Under the pieces are notes generated by a model. It worked only from the letters and a program-made list of their open reading frames with translations, had not been told where the DNA came from and ran no database searches. Source: Periplaneta americana (Eukaryota > Arthropoda > Insecta > Blattodea > Blattidae). Taken from it: a stretch of 64,000 nt of DNA. The position numbers and the translations under genes are program-made. Location of the stretch: contig NC_091117.1 of assembly GCF_040183065.1 (NCBI RefSeq), forward strand, positions 101,877,501 to 101,941,500, written 5' to 3'. Of the stretch, positions 11,046-22,260 are shown piece by piece. Each line of letters starts with the position of its first letter. Positions within the stretch are counted from its first letter, which is position 1.

Positions 11046-11109
11046 TAAATCAGATTACTTCAGATCCCTTGCATTAATGACTCCATTCTATATGCAACTC
11101 ACAATTTCT

Positions 11110-11391
11110 AGAATGTTAATAATAGAGCAGCTGGATACGGACTTGAAGGTTCGATCTCGGGTGGTGACGGGATTTTCTCGTTGCCAAACTTCCAGAACGG
11201 CCCCGAGGTTCACTCAGCCTCCTATAAAATTGAGTACCGGATCTTTCCCAGGGGTAAAAGGCGGTCGGAGCGTGATGCCGACCAAACTACCTCATTCTAG
11301 AGCGGAGGTCTAGAAATCGTGAGGCTCTACCTCCATGCCCCCCAAGTGCCTTCATTGCATGTGAAGGAGATACCGTTACTTTTATTAATGT
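11110..11391 (+). mobile_element. tRNA-derived SINE
   Basis: Box B-like GGTTCGATCTC at about 11149 with a GAGCAGCTGG box A-like stretch upstream. The GC-richer body contains CTCAGCCTCCTATAAAATTG and CTCCATGCCCCCCAAGTGCC. The same body occurs, 5' truncated, at 58654-58825, where a target duplication fixes its 3' end just after a TACCTTTACCTTT tail; here the tail is TACCGTTACTTTTATT. The exact 5' edge is uncertain. Confidence 0.75.
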
Positions 11392-12107
11392 CAATAAAAT
11401 ACTTCGAAATAGTCAAAGTCAAAAGTGCGGAATGTTTCTCATTAATTCTTTTAAATAACAGCAGAATTTACTTTAATAGCTTCAGCAATGAAAAGTGTGT
11501 TCACGAATAGGCTACGCAGTTTTGCTTGTAGGCCTAATGGTTTTTTTTTAATCCACTCACTTCTGTCAATTCAGTCATACAGGCTAAAATATTATGAAAC
11601 AACTTTCAATATGTTAATCTAGAACGCAGGAGCAAACCTCTAGAACACTTGGCAGCAAATGGATTTGTAATTATTAATTACTGAGAATGATCTAACATAT
11701 CATTATACAGTTGGAATTTATGTGGATAAAAAGACAGAAGATTATACTCCGTCTTAAGCTTCAGAATTGAATTCTATCTCAGGACGCAAAGTCAATCTTC
11801 AAAGCTTACATGCAAAAATCATGAATTAAAGCATAAGTCGTAAATTATAGTCCTACATGAGGAGAAAAGCAAAGCTACCCATTAAACGCTCTGAATACTA
11901 CTCACTTTGTCATCGGCAAGAAAAAAATCTGAACGAATAGGTGAAAGCTCACATCCTTGCTTTAGTACTTTAGTAACGTTTAAAGTGACAATTCAATGAA
12001 CAATAAGTTTAATAAAGTTTTCTTTTCTCTCATTCTGTTCTATATTAATGTGATAACAATTGTATGATAACTTAATATATAAAAGTGAATGTGGGTATGT
12101 ATGTCGT
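11392..12107. other. No gene seen
   Basis: AT-rich sequence without recognisable features. Confidence 0.5.
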
Positions 12108-12405
12108 CGTCGTCTTCCTAACAAGTATTAGGCCGAGTAGCCTATTACGGTCTCAAACTAGAATTTTCAGTCCATATTTTCTTCGGACGACCCAGAGATC
12201 TTTTGCCATGCGGATGGTAATGAAACAGTGCTTTTGGAATTCTGAATCGATCCATTCGTTCGAGATGACCCTTCTACTGAAGTTGATATTTTCTGATGAA
12301 CTGCATAATGGGTTCTATTTGAAGTTCTTGCATTACGTCCTCCAGCTGTTGCTCTCATGAACCTCATCTCACTTGCTGTTATTCTACTGTCATCTTTATT
12401 CTATG
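12108..12405 (-). pseudogene. Non-LTR retrotransposon 3' end (ORF2 C-terminus)
   Basis: On the minus strand the first frame reads RITASEMRFMRATAGG. After a one-base shift it reads LQIEPIMQFIRKYQLQ, then stop, then HLERMDRFRIPKALFHY and GKRSLGRPKK. This series (RITAxEMRFxRRTAG ... HxxRM...RIPKA ... GRRSLGRPKKRW) is the familiar C-terminus of an abundant insect endonuclease/reverse-transcriptase LINE. The terminal GTCGTCGTC run near 12105 is a typical short-repeat 3' tail. One frameshift and stops: a 5'-truncated dead copy. The 5' half at 58.2-62.1 kb looks like the same family. Confidence 0.75.
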
Positions 12406-13639
12406 TTCTCTATACAAATCTACAAGCTTTGACAGATATGCCCCAAAGTTTGCACATTTAACCTTCATAGCTAGGAAAAAAAACATAGGCTATATTTTAT
12501 TGTTAAAATGGAAGTTAAATTAATTGAAAAAGAAATAAATACTATCAAACTTTCATGTGTAATACTAAAATGCAATCTTCTTTAGTTAATTGTTCTTATT
12601 ATTGTCTGTAGTATTCAACACTGACTTTCACGAGGCCATGGAAATTATAACACAAAATTAAATAACATTGTTGATACACATCATGAAGGCTAAAACTGGA
12701 CAATTCATGCAATAAGTATCTTTATGCAGTTGTAGATAGTGAGCAGACTGTGTTTTATCCAACTGAATTCTTTGAAACCACAAGGATTGCTACTATATAA
12801 TTTAATACTTAATATTGAATCACCAATAGTAGCCTACTATTGCAAAATAATGACCCACCAAAATTATGCAATGGAACAAGAATTGGTGTGAAAAAACTCA
12901 TTCAAAATGTAAGAAGTGACAATATTAACTGGCAAAACGAAAGATGTTTTTACCCACGCATTCCTATGATACCCACTAACATGAGTTTCGATTTTAAGTA
13001 ACAGCAATTTTAGTGCGACTATTATTTGTAATGGCCTTATTAAAATGAAGCTCAAGAACAGTCGCTCAAAGTTGCAGACATTAACTTAAAAACTCCGTGT
13101 TTTTCACATTCTCAACTATATTTTATACAAGGAAGTAGGTAAAAAAAAAAAAAAGGAAATAATTTACACACATCAAAAAGCAATTCGATGATACTTTTCT
13201 CATATTGCTAATGTAGTATGTGAATGTAGGTAAGGCGACTGAAAATAACACTGTATTAATTCTAAAAATATACGTCTTTCAAATTTATTGTTGTTCATGT
13301 CCGAAAATGTGTTACTGCAAAATTCTAACCGTACGCAGTTCGTATAATCACGTTGCCAATGTAGTATGTTATGTGTTGTGGAAATAACAATCTCTTAAAA
13401 AAAAAAAAAAAACCGGTATACATCTCTCAGAATATTAGTCTTTATGCTGAAAAATGACTTATTGTGAGTTTATATTGTGTCTGTATTCTGTGTATAAAAT
13501 AAGAATTAATATAATATGTTCTGAATTTGTGAGATATAGTTTCTTAAGTCATATTGAAAAAATAGGCGTACAGCGGTCAACGTGTAAAAAAATTTCCAAT
13601 ACAAATTAAAATACATATCTACGTATATATTGATTCTTT
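12406..13639. other. No gene seen
   Basis: AT-rich sequence with two poly-A runs (about 13141-13155 and 13398-13412). No coding feature supported. Confidence 0.5.
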
Positions 13640-13754
13640 GATACGACCGATAGAGAGATAAATTTTGGCTCTCGAGGACACCCCAACGGGTACAGACTGG
13701 GAACAAGGGAATTCCCGGTTTGTCGTCAGCTGTCTGAAATTCAAGCGAAAACAC
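13640..13754 (-). pseudogene. Possible hAT scrap
   Basis: The minus strand reads PGIPLFPVCTRWGVLE, similar to the PLPPxPVxTRWGTWLxA block of the three clear hAT copies here. Nothing else of the protein is recognisable nearby, so this is a very short fossil or a chance match. Confidence 0.3.
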
Positions 13755-14080
13755 ACACAGACATGAAATTACGTTAAATGCACAGGTTCAGATCAATGTA
13801 CAGATCTTATAATTATTTTATCTCTGTCTTTGTGCAACGTCACATTTGTGGGGGAAAAAAGAAGACGGCAGAAAGGTTGTAATGCTCTTTAATACGTTTA
13901 CTCCCATGATTAAGATAGCCACTCGAAATTTAACAGTTACTGACCGGCAGAGATAAAATGTAAGATCTGTAGAACATTGATACAATGCTAAGTGGGCCTA
14001 TAGGAACCAAGGAGTGTTTTTTTGTTTTGCTAAACTTCAAGACAATGCTAATTAATTTAAAGTTTGTGTGACTGTACTAT

Positions 14081-14081
14081 G

Positions 14082-14115
<34 letters not shown>

Positions 14116-14160
14116 TGTATGTATGTATGTATGTATGTATGTATGTATGTATGTATGTAT
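14081..14160. repeat. (TATG)n microsatellite
   Basis: Near-perfect TATG tetramer run beside the left arm of the foldback repeat. Confidence 0.95.
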
Positions 14161-15207
14161 TGAGACGGTTCCTCGTATAGGATAAGGAGATTTTCATTAG
14201 ATTAGTATTTCGTGTTAATATTCTCATATGGATAGTAAGAAGCATGGACGTGTAAGTTAGTTTCAAAATCTGAGACGGAAGTAACAGGTGGACAGGAAGA
14301 CCGAAAGGAAGCTAGGCGGACAGGACACATGTGTCCAGGCGTGGAGTTGACTGATGAGGGAATGTATGGACTTTGCCTGCGGGTGGTCAGTAAGATGACG
14401 CCAAGCCAGGTTCCAATAGAGATGATCTGGTATATGTCAGAGAATGGTCAGGACGCCGGAAGTAGGAGATGTTCTAGTTAACGAACAATTTTTGAAGAAC
14501 GCGTCTTAAGTGACGTAAGTGTAATCATGGCCAATCAGGATTCTTAATAGAGACACGTGATATATAGATAGGAGGGCGAAATTCTATGTTTGGTGGTTGA
14601 AAGTAGAGGATAGATTTGGCAGATGGACAGAAGGCATATAGAACGCGTACAGAGAAGTTGCACTCCACATATTCTCGGCAAACCTAACTCGGAAGTATAA
14701 CAATTTACGGACTTAGAATTTTTTAGTGGGTGTAGTAAGAAGTCGTGTGTTGCATTATTATTATAAGTCTGAATTCTTTCCTCTCATCACGTTATCAACT
14801 GTCCGTTATATTACTGGTGTTTTATAGTACAAATTATATAATTACGTGAAGTCAGAAATTAGTATATCAACTTGCGGGAATTGAGAGCGAGATATTATAC
14901 ACTTGGACGCGCATTTCTGCTAATCTGAAACGAACACTTAATAATAATAATAAACGCTTTCATAGTTCTTACCAACAACTTCTGGTGTGCGCCTACATCA
15001 TTTCAACCTACGAGCACGTCTCCCAAACCCCATGTCCCGACCGTTTTGCAGCTGACCTGGGAATCTCATACCTCTACCGGAGTAATCTCGAGGAGGCCGG
15101 CGCCCAAATTAATCAGTGTATATAATTAATTATTACATCGACGTGCCATCCTCGAGATACTTTCCATATTTCGGAGCTGGCAGCCGAGGGCGACGACGAC
15201 TGTTACA
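14161..15207 (+). mobile_element. Candidate solo LTR
   Basis: This 1047 bp block replaces the centre of the simple repeat in the foldback structure. It starts TG (TGAGACGG) and ends CA (CTGTTACA), and both sides have GTAT, compatible with a 4 bp duplication although the flank is itself a TATG repeat. Inside, a TATA-like GATATATAGATA near 14559 precedes an AATAAA near 14948, the order U3-R-U5. No coding region, primer-binding site or polypurine tract partner is present. Known LTR-retrotransposon solo LTRs look like this; family not identified. Confidence 0.45.
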
Positions 15208-15293
15208 GTATGTATGTATATATATATATATAGTACAGTCATACAAACTTTAAATTAATTAGCATTGTCTTGAAGTTTAGCAAAACAAAAACA

Positions 15294-15296
<3 letters not shown>

Positions 15297-15342
<46 letters not shown>
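15297..15342. repeat. (TA)n microsatellite
   Basis: Uninterrupted TA run. Confidence 0.95.
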
Positions 15343-15350
<8 letters not shown>

Positions 15351-15592
15351 ACGAAGCTGTATCAACTACTAGGTTATTTAGCGTCGATGAGATTGGTGAT
15401 AGCGAGATGATATTTGGCGAGATGAGGCCGAGGATTCGCCATAGATTACCTTGCATTCACATTACGGTTGGGGAAAACCTCGGGAAAAACCCAACCAGAT
15501 AATCAGTCCAAGCGGGGATCGAACCCGCGCCCGAACGCAACTTCAGACCGGCAGGCAAACGCCTTAACCGACTGAGCCACGCCGGTAGCTTA
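15343..15592 (-). mobile_element. tRNA-derived SINE, minus strand
   Basis: The reverse strand starts with a tRNA-like head: CGTGGCTCAGTCGGTTAAGG (box A region) and GGTTCGATCCCCGC (box B). The body has GGTTGGGTTTTTCCCGAGG, and the tail contains the reverse of CGTCGATGAGATTGG ... ACGAAGCTG. Further copies are at 38592-38853 and 55145-55372, with degenerate ones near 29200 and 47735. Confidence 0.85.
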
Positions 15593-15717
15593 GATATATG
15601 TTTGTTTGGTTTTAATTTATTTATAGTTTGAGTTTTTACGAGTATTATTTTATTTGTGTTTGTGGTGATGTGGAAGAGATGGACTGTTGGCCTTAACTAC
15701 GCCAGAATAAATAAATA

Positions 15718-15880
15718 AACATACATACATACATGCATACATGCATACATATATACATACATACACACATACATACATACATACATACATACATACATAC
15801 ATACATACATACATACATACATACATACATACATACATACATACATACATACATACATACATACATACATACATACATAC
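15718..15880. repeat. (CATA)n microsatellite, 5' of LINE
   Basis: Long, nearly pure CATA array, slightly mixed at its left end. It ends exactly where the LINE sequence starts. A second array of the same repeat in the same orientation begins where the LINE ends. The long MYVCMYVC-type frames across it are repeat artefacts. Confidence 0.95.
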
Positions 15881-15922
15881 AAACTAATTCTCAAATCAAA
15901 ACATAACGAATCTCCAGAAGCC

Positions 15923-16612
15923 ATGAAAGTTTTGCTGAAACGCAATATCAATCCAACGCAACTGAAAGTTAGCGTTAACGCCTTAAAGGCACTGAGAGAC
16001 GGAAGACTAATTTTAGAATCTCGAAGGAAGGAAGATATCGAAGTTCTAAGTAAAGAAATTGAAGTGAAGTGCAGCCAACAGGTTGAAGTCAACACACCTC
16101 AACTACGGAATCCCAATGTGATAATATTTAACGTTCCTGAATATATTACTGTGGAGAATGCTGCAGGAATTATAACATCACAAAACCCTGAATTGAACCT
16201 AAGTCAAGAATCACTGACACCTAGATTCATCTTCAAAACTAAAAGAAGTATCCGTAACATTGTAATCGAAGTAAAACCTGAATGCTGGAGAATCCTGGTC
16301 CACAAGAAAATCAAAATGGGCTGGCAAATATGTAACGTTGACGATTATAGAAAAGTAAACAGATGCTATCACTGCAGGAAATATAATCACAGAGCACAAA
16401 ATTGCAAGGGAAAGCAAACATGTCCACTCTGCACGGGAAGCCACAAATTGAGTGAATGCACGGCAGAGGAAGAGGAATATAAGTGCACTAATTGTATGAC
16501 TTTTAACAAATACGATATGGAAAAAGTAGATGAAAAACATTCATCTCTTGACAAAAACTGCCCATGCATGCAAGCGATGATCAAGAGGTACAAACAAAAT
16601 ACTGAATATTAA
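15923..16612 (+). CDS. R1-clade LINE ORF1 (gag-like), 5' truncated
   Basis: Nucleic-acid-binding ORF1 protein of the LINE. The reading frame is open upstream of this methionine (KLILKSKHNESPEAMKVLL), so the true start is lost and 15923 is only the first ATG. The middle resembles the R1 gag region (NVIIFNVPEYITVENA ... RNIVIEVKPECWR). Three zinc knuckles end the protein: CYHCRKYNHRAQNC, CPLCTGSHKLSEC and a CTNC...HSSLDKNC. It would coat the LINE RNA in the ribonucleoprotein. The stop is one base before the ORF2 ATG, which fits coupled termination-reinitiation. No internal lesion seen. Confidence 0.85.
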   Translation: MKVLLKRNINPTQLKVSVNALKALRDGRLILESRRKEDIEVLSKEIEVKCSQQVEVNTPQLRNPNVIIFNVPEYITVENAAGIITSQNPELNLSQESLTPRFIFKTKRSIRNIVIEVKPECWRILVHKKIKMGWQICNVDDYRKVNRCYHCRKYNHRAQNCKGKQTCPLCTGSHKLSECTAEEEEYKCTNCMTFNKYDMEKVDEKHSSLDKNCPCMQAMIKRYKQNTEY

Positions 16613-16613
16613 A

Positions 16614-19600
16614 ATGAAGAGCCCAACAAATCAAAGGGTACTGCTCGCTACATCTACTAGTGGCACGGTGAACTATAATGGTCGAGGGTATAGACCGAAC
16701 AATAGACTGAAGCAACACAACAGTCGCAGAGGGAATACACAACTTATTAAATGTCTACAAATTAATTTAAAACGCAAAAGAGTTGCTACTAGCAATCTTA
16801 TGCACATAATGGAGATAAATAACGTGGACATTGTATTTATCCAGGAACCATACACTCTACAGAACAAAGTGCCAGGAATCACCAGGAAATACAGAATCTT
16901 CTCACAAGGAGAAAACAGAATAAGAGCGGCCGTACTTCTTGCAAATGAACGAATAGATGGGGTGTTACTAAATCAGCTATCTGACGAAGATGTGGCAGTT
17001 GTAGAAATATTATATAAAGATTACAGATTCTACGCAGTTAGCATGTACATGGACATTACAACAGATATCAACAACGACTTCGCAAAATTGGACAAAATAT
17101 TAGAAGATACGAAAGACGCTGGAATAATATTATCCATAGACAGTAACTCTAGGTCAGCGGTATGGCACCACAATAATACTAACATAAGAGGCAGACAAGT
17201 TGAAGACTATTTGAGCTCAAAACAATTATATGTAATGAATGAAATTAGTGAATTAACCACATTTGAGAGCAACACAGGAAAGAGCAATATTGATCTTACA
17301 ATAACAAATGACAAACTGTTATCCAAAGTGAATGAATGGAAGTGTGGAGAAGAAGAAAGTTGCTCCGACCATCGATTTATTACTTTCAATATAAACAATC
17401 ATAAATATTATAATGAGGAAACCTTTCTAGGTACAAAATACATAATAAAAGATGGCCAACTCGAGGATTTTAGTAATAAGATACTAAGAGAATTTTCAAA
17501 ACGACTACAAAATAAAACAGATATTAACACAACCGAAGACCTTGACCAGGAACTAAGCAGAATCTCCAACGAAGAAACCAATACAGAAAAACTAGTATGG
17601 GAGTATGAAGAAGTCATCACAACAGTATGCAGAATGTGTTTTAGAACATCAAATTCAGCACGAAAATTAACCCATAGGAAAACAATTCCATGGTGGACAG
17701 ACGAGCTAACGATTCTGCGGAAGAAAACAAATGCAACGAGAAGGCGATATCAGAAAACCAAATACAGCCAAGAGTTAAGAGAAGAAAGAAGGTATCAATA
17801 TCTGGAAGCCAAAAGGGAGTATGAGAGAACAATGACTAAGGAAAAAATAAACTCCTGGAAACGGTATTGTAGTCTAACACCTTCAAGTAACCCATGGAAC
17901 GAGGTTTATCGCATAGCATCCGGGAAAACAAGAAAACCCATACCGTTGACAACTCTGAAAAAACCAGATGTCACTCTTACATCCAATCTAAAAGACACAT
18001 TACAACACATGATAGACTACTTCGTACCAGAAGATGAAGAAGCAGCAGATAACAACTGCCATAAACAAGTAAGAGAGGCAAACAGAATACCATTAGACAC
18101 ACAAGATGATGTCGACTTCTCACAACAAGAAATCAGGCGAAATATTGAAAAAATGGACCCGAATAAATCACCAGGAGATGACGGCATAACTAGCAAGGTT
18201 TTACTTCAAGTAGCCAAAATTCTACCGAGATACGTGACAGCCATTTACAATAATTGCCTCAGACAAGCTTACTTTCCTGAACAATGGAAGAAAGCAAGAT
18301 TACTTCCTATTATAAAGCCAGGTAAAGACGCCAGCATCGAGGTCACAAAATTTAGACCGATAAGCCTCTTAAATACAAGTTGGAAAGTGCTCGAAAAACT
18401 ACTAATAGGCAGAATAATGCATCATATCCAAACCAAAAACTTGATGAACGACAATCAGTTTGGCTTCACCCCACAACGAAGTACTGTAGACGCTGCAATG
18501 GCACTAAAAGATTGTGTAGAAGAAAGTCTAAGGCTTGTGCTTGGTGCTTGTTAGTCTCGACATCCAAGGTGCCTTCGATTCAGCTTGGTGGCCGAGTATC
18601 ATGCAAACTTTGAGGAAATTCAATTGTCCACGTAACTTGTACAAACTTACAAATAATTATTTCAGCCAAAGAGCAGCAATATTAGCGGCAAACAACATCA
18701 AACTCGAGAAGAAAGTAAGTAAAGACTGCCCTCAAGGATCTTGCTGCGGACCGGGATTGTGGAATATACAGTACGACTCATTACTCAGCCTAGAGTACAC
18801 CGCAAACACAAAGGTTATAGCATTCGCAGATGACCTTATCGTAATAACAAGGGGAAAAACGATTCTGGAAGCTGAAAATTATGCCAATCTTGAAATGAAA
18901 AAGATAGCAGCATGGGCTATAAATAACAAAACTAAATTTAATGAGCAGAAGTCGAAGACGATGCTAATAACACGTAGAAAACGCAGGGAACAAAAAGACA
19001 TACACATCTTTCTCAACAACAAGGAACTACAACAAACCGACAAGATTAAATATCTTGGAATTATCATTGACAAGAGATTCAAATTCAACGAACATATTAA
19101 ATATGTAACAGAAAGGGGCACAAGCCTGATTAATACCCTCTCCAAAACCGCTAAGATAAATTGGGGTCTTAAACACAAAGCTTTAAGAATCATGTATAAA
19201 GGTGCAATCCTGCCCTTGTTATCGTATGGTGCTCCTGTTTGGATATATGCCTTGGAGAGGAATTATAACGTCAAAAAACTGAACCAAGTACAGAGGCTAA
19301 TAAACATACGTATTGCAAAGGCATTTCGCACCACCTCATATGAAGCATTATGCGTTATTACTGGACTCACTCCCATTTTGTTCAAAATAGAAGAAATAGT
19401 AAACTTGTACCTTGCAAAAACAAGACATAAGTATGATGGTCTAAATCTTGACTACATAATACAGTACAAGAACTGGGCACACCCTGCAGAACTCATCGAC
19501 ATAAAAGAAACAAAACAAAATACTGAATATATGTATGAAATATACACGGATGGCAGTAAAAGTGAACGTGGAGTTGGAGCAGGAGTAGCAATATTTCAGA

Positions 19601-20403
19601 GTAATGAACTAATCCAACAACTAAGATTCAGATTAGATAATAACTGTTCAAACAACCAAGCTGAACAACTTGCTATCATGAAAGCGTTAGACAATATAAA
19701 ACGACTAAGAACAATAGGTGAAATACCGTTAGACGAAAGACGAATAGCCATCTACACTGACAGTAAAATTACTTTGGACTCTCTAAGGAATGGAAGCAAC
19801 CACAACAATCTAATTGAAGGCATCCGAACGAATCTACGGCTGGTGGAGAACGACAAATGGCTAGTGGACTTCGGATGGGTCAAGGCTCATGTGGGGAACT
19901 ACGGTAACGAACTGGCAGACCGTCTAGCGAAGCAGGCAGCGAGTGACGTCGATCTACAGATCTGTTACGACAAGGTCCCGATAAGTGAAGTAAGGAACCA
20001 GCTGGCGGTCATATCCAAAGGAAAATGGGAAAGTGAATGGTCAACTACTTGCAAAGGTACCCTAACGAAGGCGTTCTTCCCTAGTGTTCAAGATAGACTG
20101 AAATTGAAAATAGAAGTAACTCCAAACTTGACGACTCTGTTGACCGGACACGGAAGACTCAACGCATATTTTCATCGATTTAAAATCAAGAATAGTGCGA
20201 CATGTGTCTGTGGGGATGGGGATCAGACAGTGGACCATATTATTTATAACTGCAAGAAATTAGCAAAGGAAAGAGAAACACTAATCCAATCTATAAATAA
20301 ATGTGGTGGGAAGTGGCCTGTGGACAAGACAAAATTAGTGAAAAGTTATATAAAATATTTTATAAAGTTTGCAAATAGTATAGACTTTGAACAACTACAA
20401 TAG
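16614..20403 (+). pseudogene. R1-clade LINE ORF2 polyprotein, one frameshift
   Basis: AP-type endonuclease at the start with its catalytic signature kept: LKCLQINLKR (Asn), IVFIQEPYTL (Glu), SIDSNSRSAVWH (Asp/Asn), CSDHRFITF (SDH). The RT follows: MDPNKSPGDDGITSK, FRPISLLNTSWKVLEK, NDNQFGFTPQRSTVDAA, then LVSLDIQGAFDSAWW, and FADD at 18823-18834. RNase H residues remain (EIYTDGSKS; NNQAEQLAIMKAL; IYTDSKITL; WVKAHVGNYGNELADRLAK). A CVCGDGDQTVDHIIYNC zinc motif lies near the end. The single lesion is a frameshift between about 18520 and 18540, joining frames 16614-18554 and 18535-20403 around RT motif A. Very young copy. Confidence 0.92.
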
Positions 20404-20836
20404 GCTGGCTAGTATATAAGGATAAGTTATTCGGGAAGATAAAGAGGTTAAAAGTCAGAATTAAGTGATAAGGGTCCAAAATAGGTTACTTATGTTCTCT
20501 AAATAAGCCAGAATATTAGAGGATATAGGCCTAATTTATTTAAAAATAGGCTCATCAAAAATATAGCAAATATGTAAATACTGTAAAAATATTTAAATGC
20601 TAGAATAGGTAAATAGGTTCTAGTACTCCATAGGTTAGGAATAGGAAAATAAGTTAGACTAAGAAGTAACAATATTATCTTGGCAGTTACACATAGTAGA
20701 TGAACTACACTAATCCATATTTAATCTAGAACGGAAACATCATAATATATAATGTAAATGGATTATGTACTTGAAGGTAAACCTAGGCATGTAGTATTAC
20801 TTCTCATTTGTAATGGAACATGCTGCTCAAAAAAGG
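20404..20836 (+). other. R1-clade LINE 3' UTR
   Basis: Non-coding, AT-rich, ending in a short AAAAAAGG just before the CATA array. Confidence 0.7.
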
Positions 20837-20920
20837 TACATACATACATACATACATACATACATACATACATACATACATACATACATACATACATACA
20901 TACATACATACATACATACA
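20837..20920. repeat. (CATA)n microsatellite, 3' of LINE
   Basis: Pure CATA array that begins directly after the LINE 3' end. Confidence 0.95.
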
Positions 20921-21039
20921 AATTAAAACACATTTGAAAGTAAGGCACATGATGAAATGTTTTCTTTCGTTACAGTTGTTTTAATTTGAGTTAATCCTTT
21001 CAGGCATTTGGCAAAGAAGTTCATTAATTCATGTAAGTG

Positions 21040-21205
21040 ACGCTACGTAAAGATTCATCTTTATGGACGAGGAAAGCTTATAAAACACAATTCGTTTTGG
21101 TTGTCTACAGTTGAGTTCTAAGATTTCCGGAAAGTCTAACAACCAGGTTAATTAAAAATGGAAGCAAAAAAGGAAAATCCGGGCAACGCCGGGTACTTTC
21201 AGCTA
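21040..21205 (+). mobile_element. Helitron 3' terminus (fragment)
   Basis: A short hairpin made from CCGGGCAACGCCGGG (about 21178-21192) is followed by TACTTTCAG and CTAG, then T. Helitrons end with a small hairpin about 10 nt before CTRR and insert between A and T, so this fits a Helitron 3' end. I could not find the matching 5' end, so it is either truncated or the start is too diverged to see. Confidence 0.5.
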
Positions 21206-21419
21206 GTATAGTATAAAGCCATTAATCGCTTTTATCTTCACCTTAATCTTCGGACAACAGCAACAAACGTAGAACTTGGAGGAGTTGGAGTTTTCTCCAT
21301 GATGAGGTCTTTCTCAGTCTTTCTCAGTCGAAAATGGAAGTACGAAGTCTTGAAATAAAATATCAAGGAAATGGTACCTTAATTACACAGTACAGCCATT
21401 GCTGTTGAAGGACATGATA

Positions 21420-21914
21420 ATTTTGTTCGTAAATTACTATTCACCGATAACAACGTATTCTAGAGTGTTGGGGTTGGATGTCATACAATGGGCCAGGACT
21501 TCTGGAATGCATCCATGGTCGGTTTACGGCAGAAGTCTACGATCACATTTTGGTAAATGTAATTATCCCTTCCGCCCGAAAATATTCAGAAGGAACACTT
21601 GTCTTCCAACAGGATAATCATCCGATATACACCGCCAACCGGATTCAAAGATGGTTTACGAGGAGGCGTGATGTCGACCCAGTCGATCACCAGATATGAA
21701 TCCGATTCAAAATTTGTAGGCTGCAGTCAAAAGGATCCTTCGGTGTAATTTGGCAGAACAACCACCCGTTCGGACACCTGAGGAATTGTGGGAGTGTTCT
21801 AGATGCGTGGAAGGAGGTGGCCTAGATTTAGGCCTGTTCCATAATCTTGTGGACTCCATGCTGCGCAGAATAAGGGCAGTTGTTGACGCAGGTGGTTTGT
21901 GGACGAGATACTAG
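21420..21914 (+). pseudogene. Tc1-like transposase, C-terminal part
   Basis: Fragments in shifting frames. KLLFTDNNVF is a likely remnant of the FSDE region. The longest open block reads SYNGPGLLECIHGRFTAEVY then LVFQQDNHPIYTANRIQRWF, the QQDNxPxHT block with a catalytic Asp. After a shift there is PDMNPIQNL (DMNPIENVW block) and finally VVDAGGLWTRY, the family C-terminus, with TAG at 21912-21914. Several stops and frameshifts. Confidence 0.8.
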
Positions 21915-22164
21915 TCCCCACCACAGGCCTTTTTTTGTTAATATATTAACAAATTGTTTGCTTTTGTTAATTTAATTATTTATTTGTGTTTGATATGCGT
22001 CCGGGTTTTTAGGATGTGAAACAAGTATTTTTGTTTATAAAGGCCAGGTGCGCCTATTAATAGCCCACAGGTGATGGGCAATAATAATTTTACCAGTCAG
22101 GCATAACGAAGTTTGTTAACAAATTCCATTTCAATTTAAACTAATAAATTAATTAAAATTTAAA
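21915..22164. other. No gene seen
   Basis: Presumably the 3' flank of the Tc1-like element; no terminal repeat identified. Confidence 0.4.
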
Positions 22165-22260
22165 ATAAAAAAAAATGTAATTTCACCGTAGCGGGAGGTG
22201 AACTCACAACCTCTGGTACGGATGTCAGACATCTTACCACTGGGCCACACACAGCTCGTC
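22165..22260 (-). mobile_element. tRNA-like SINE head, minus strand
   Basis: The reverse strand reads TGTGTGGCCCAGTGGTAAGA (box A-like) and, about 30 nt on, AGGTTGTGAGTTCACCTCC (box B-like), followed by an A/T-rich tail. A nearby copy with a different head is not seen, so this is a separate SINE type or an old tRNA pseudogene. Confidence 0.5.

Larger units (their letters stand above)
14013..15296. repeat. Foldback repeat with ~67 bp arms
   Basis: The arm at 14013-14080 (AGTGTTTTTTTGTTTTGCTA ... GTGACTGTACTAT) is the inverted copy of 15231-15296 with only a few differences. Both arms run inward into TATG/TA simple repeats. The original structure was therefore a palindrome with a simple-repeat centre, about 1.1 kb of other sequence now lying between the arms. 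Confidence 0.85.
15881..20836 (+). mobile_element. R1-clade LINE inserted in (CATA)n
   Basis: A ~4.96 kb non-LTR retrotransposon with gag-like ORF1, ORF2 (endonuclease, reverse transcriptase, RNase H, CCHC) and a 430 bp 3' UTR. Its 5' end is truncated inside ORF1, since the frame is open right up to the CATA array. Both borders are (CATA)n, equal to (ACAT)n. In the R1 clade the Waldo family is known to target ACAY repeats, so a sequence-specific insertion is the natural reading. Assignment to R1 rests on the protein architecture; Waldo membership is inference. Confidence 0.88.

Noticed and set aside
14013-15880. CRISPR-like regular repeats
   Set aside because: All regular repeats here are microsatellites or minisatellites without unique spacers.
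15650-16095. Long minus-strand frames rich in MYVC repeats
   Set aside because: They are translations of the (CATA)n array; the same artefact occurs at 20763-20948 and 23470-23843.
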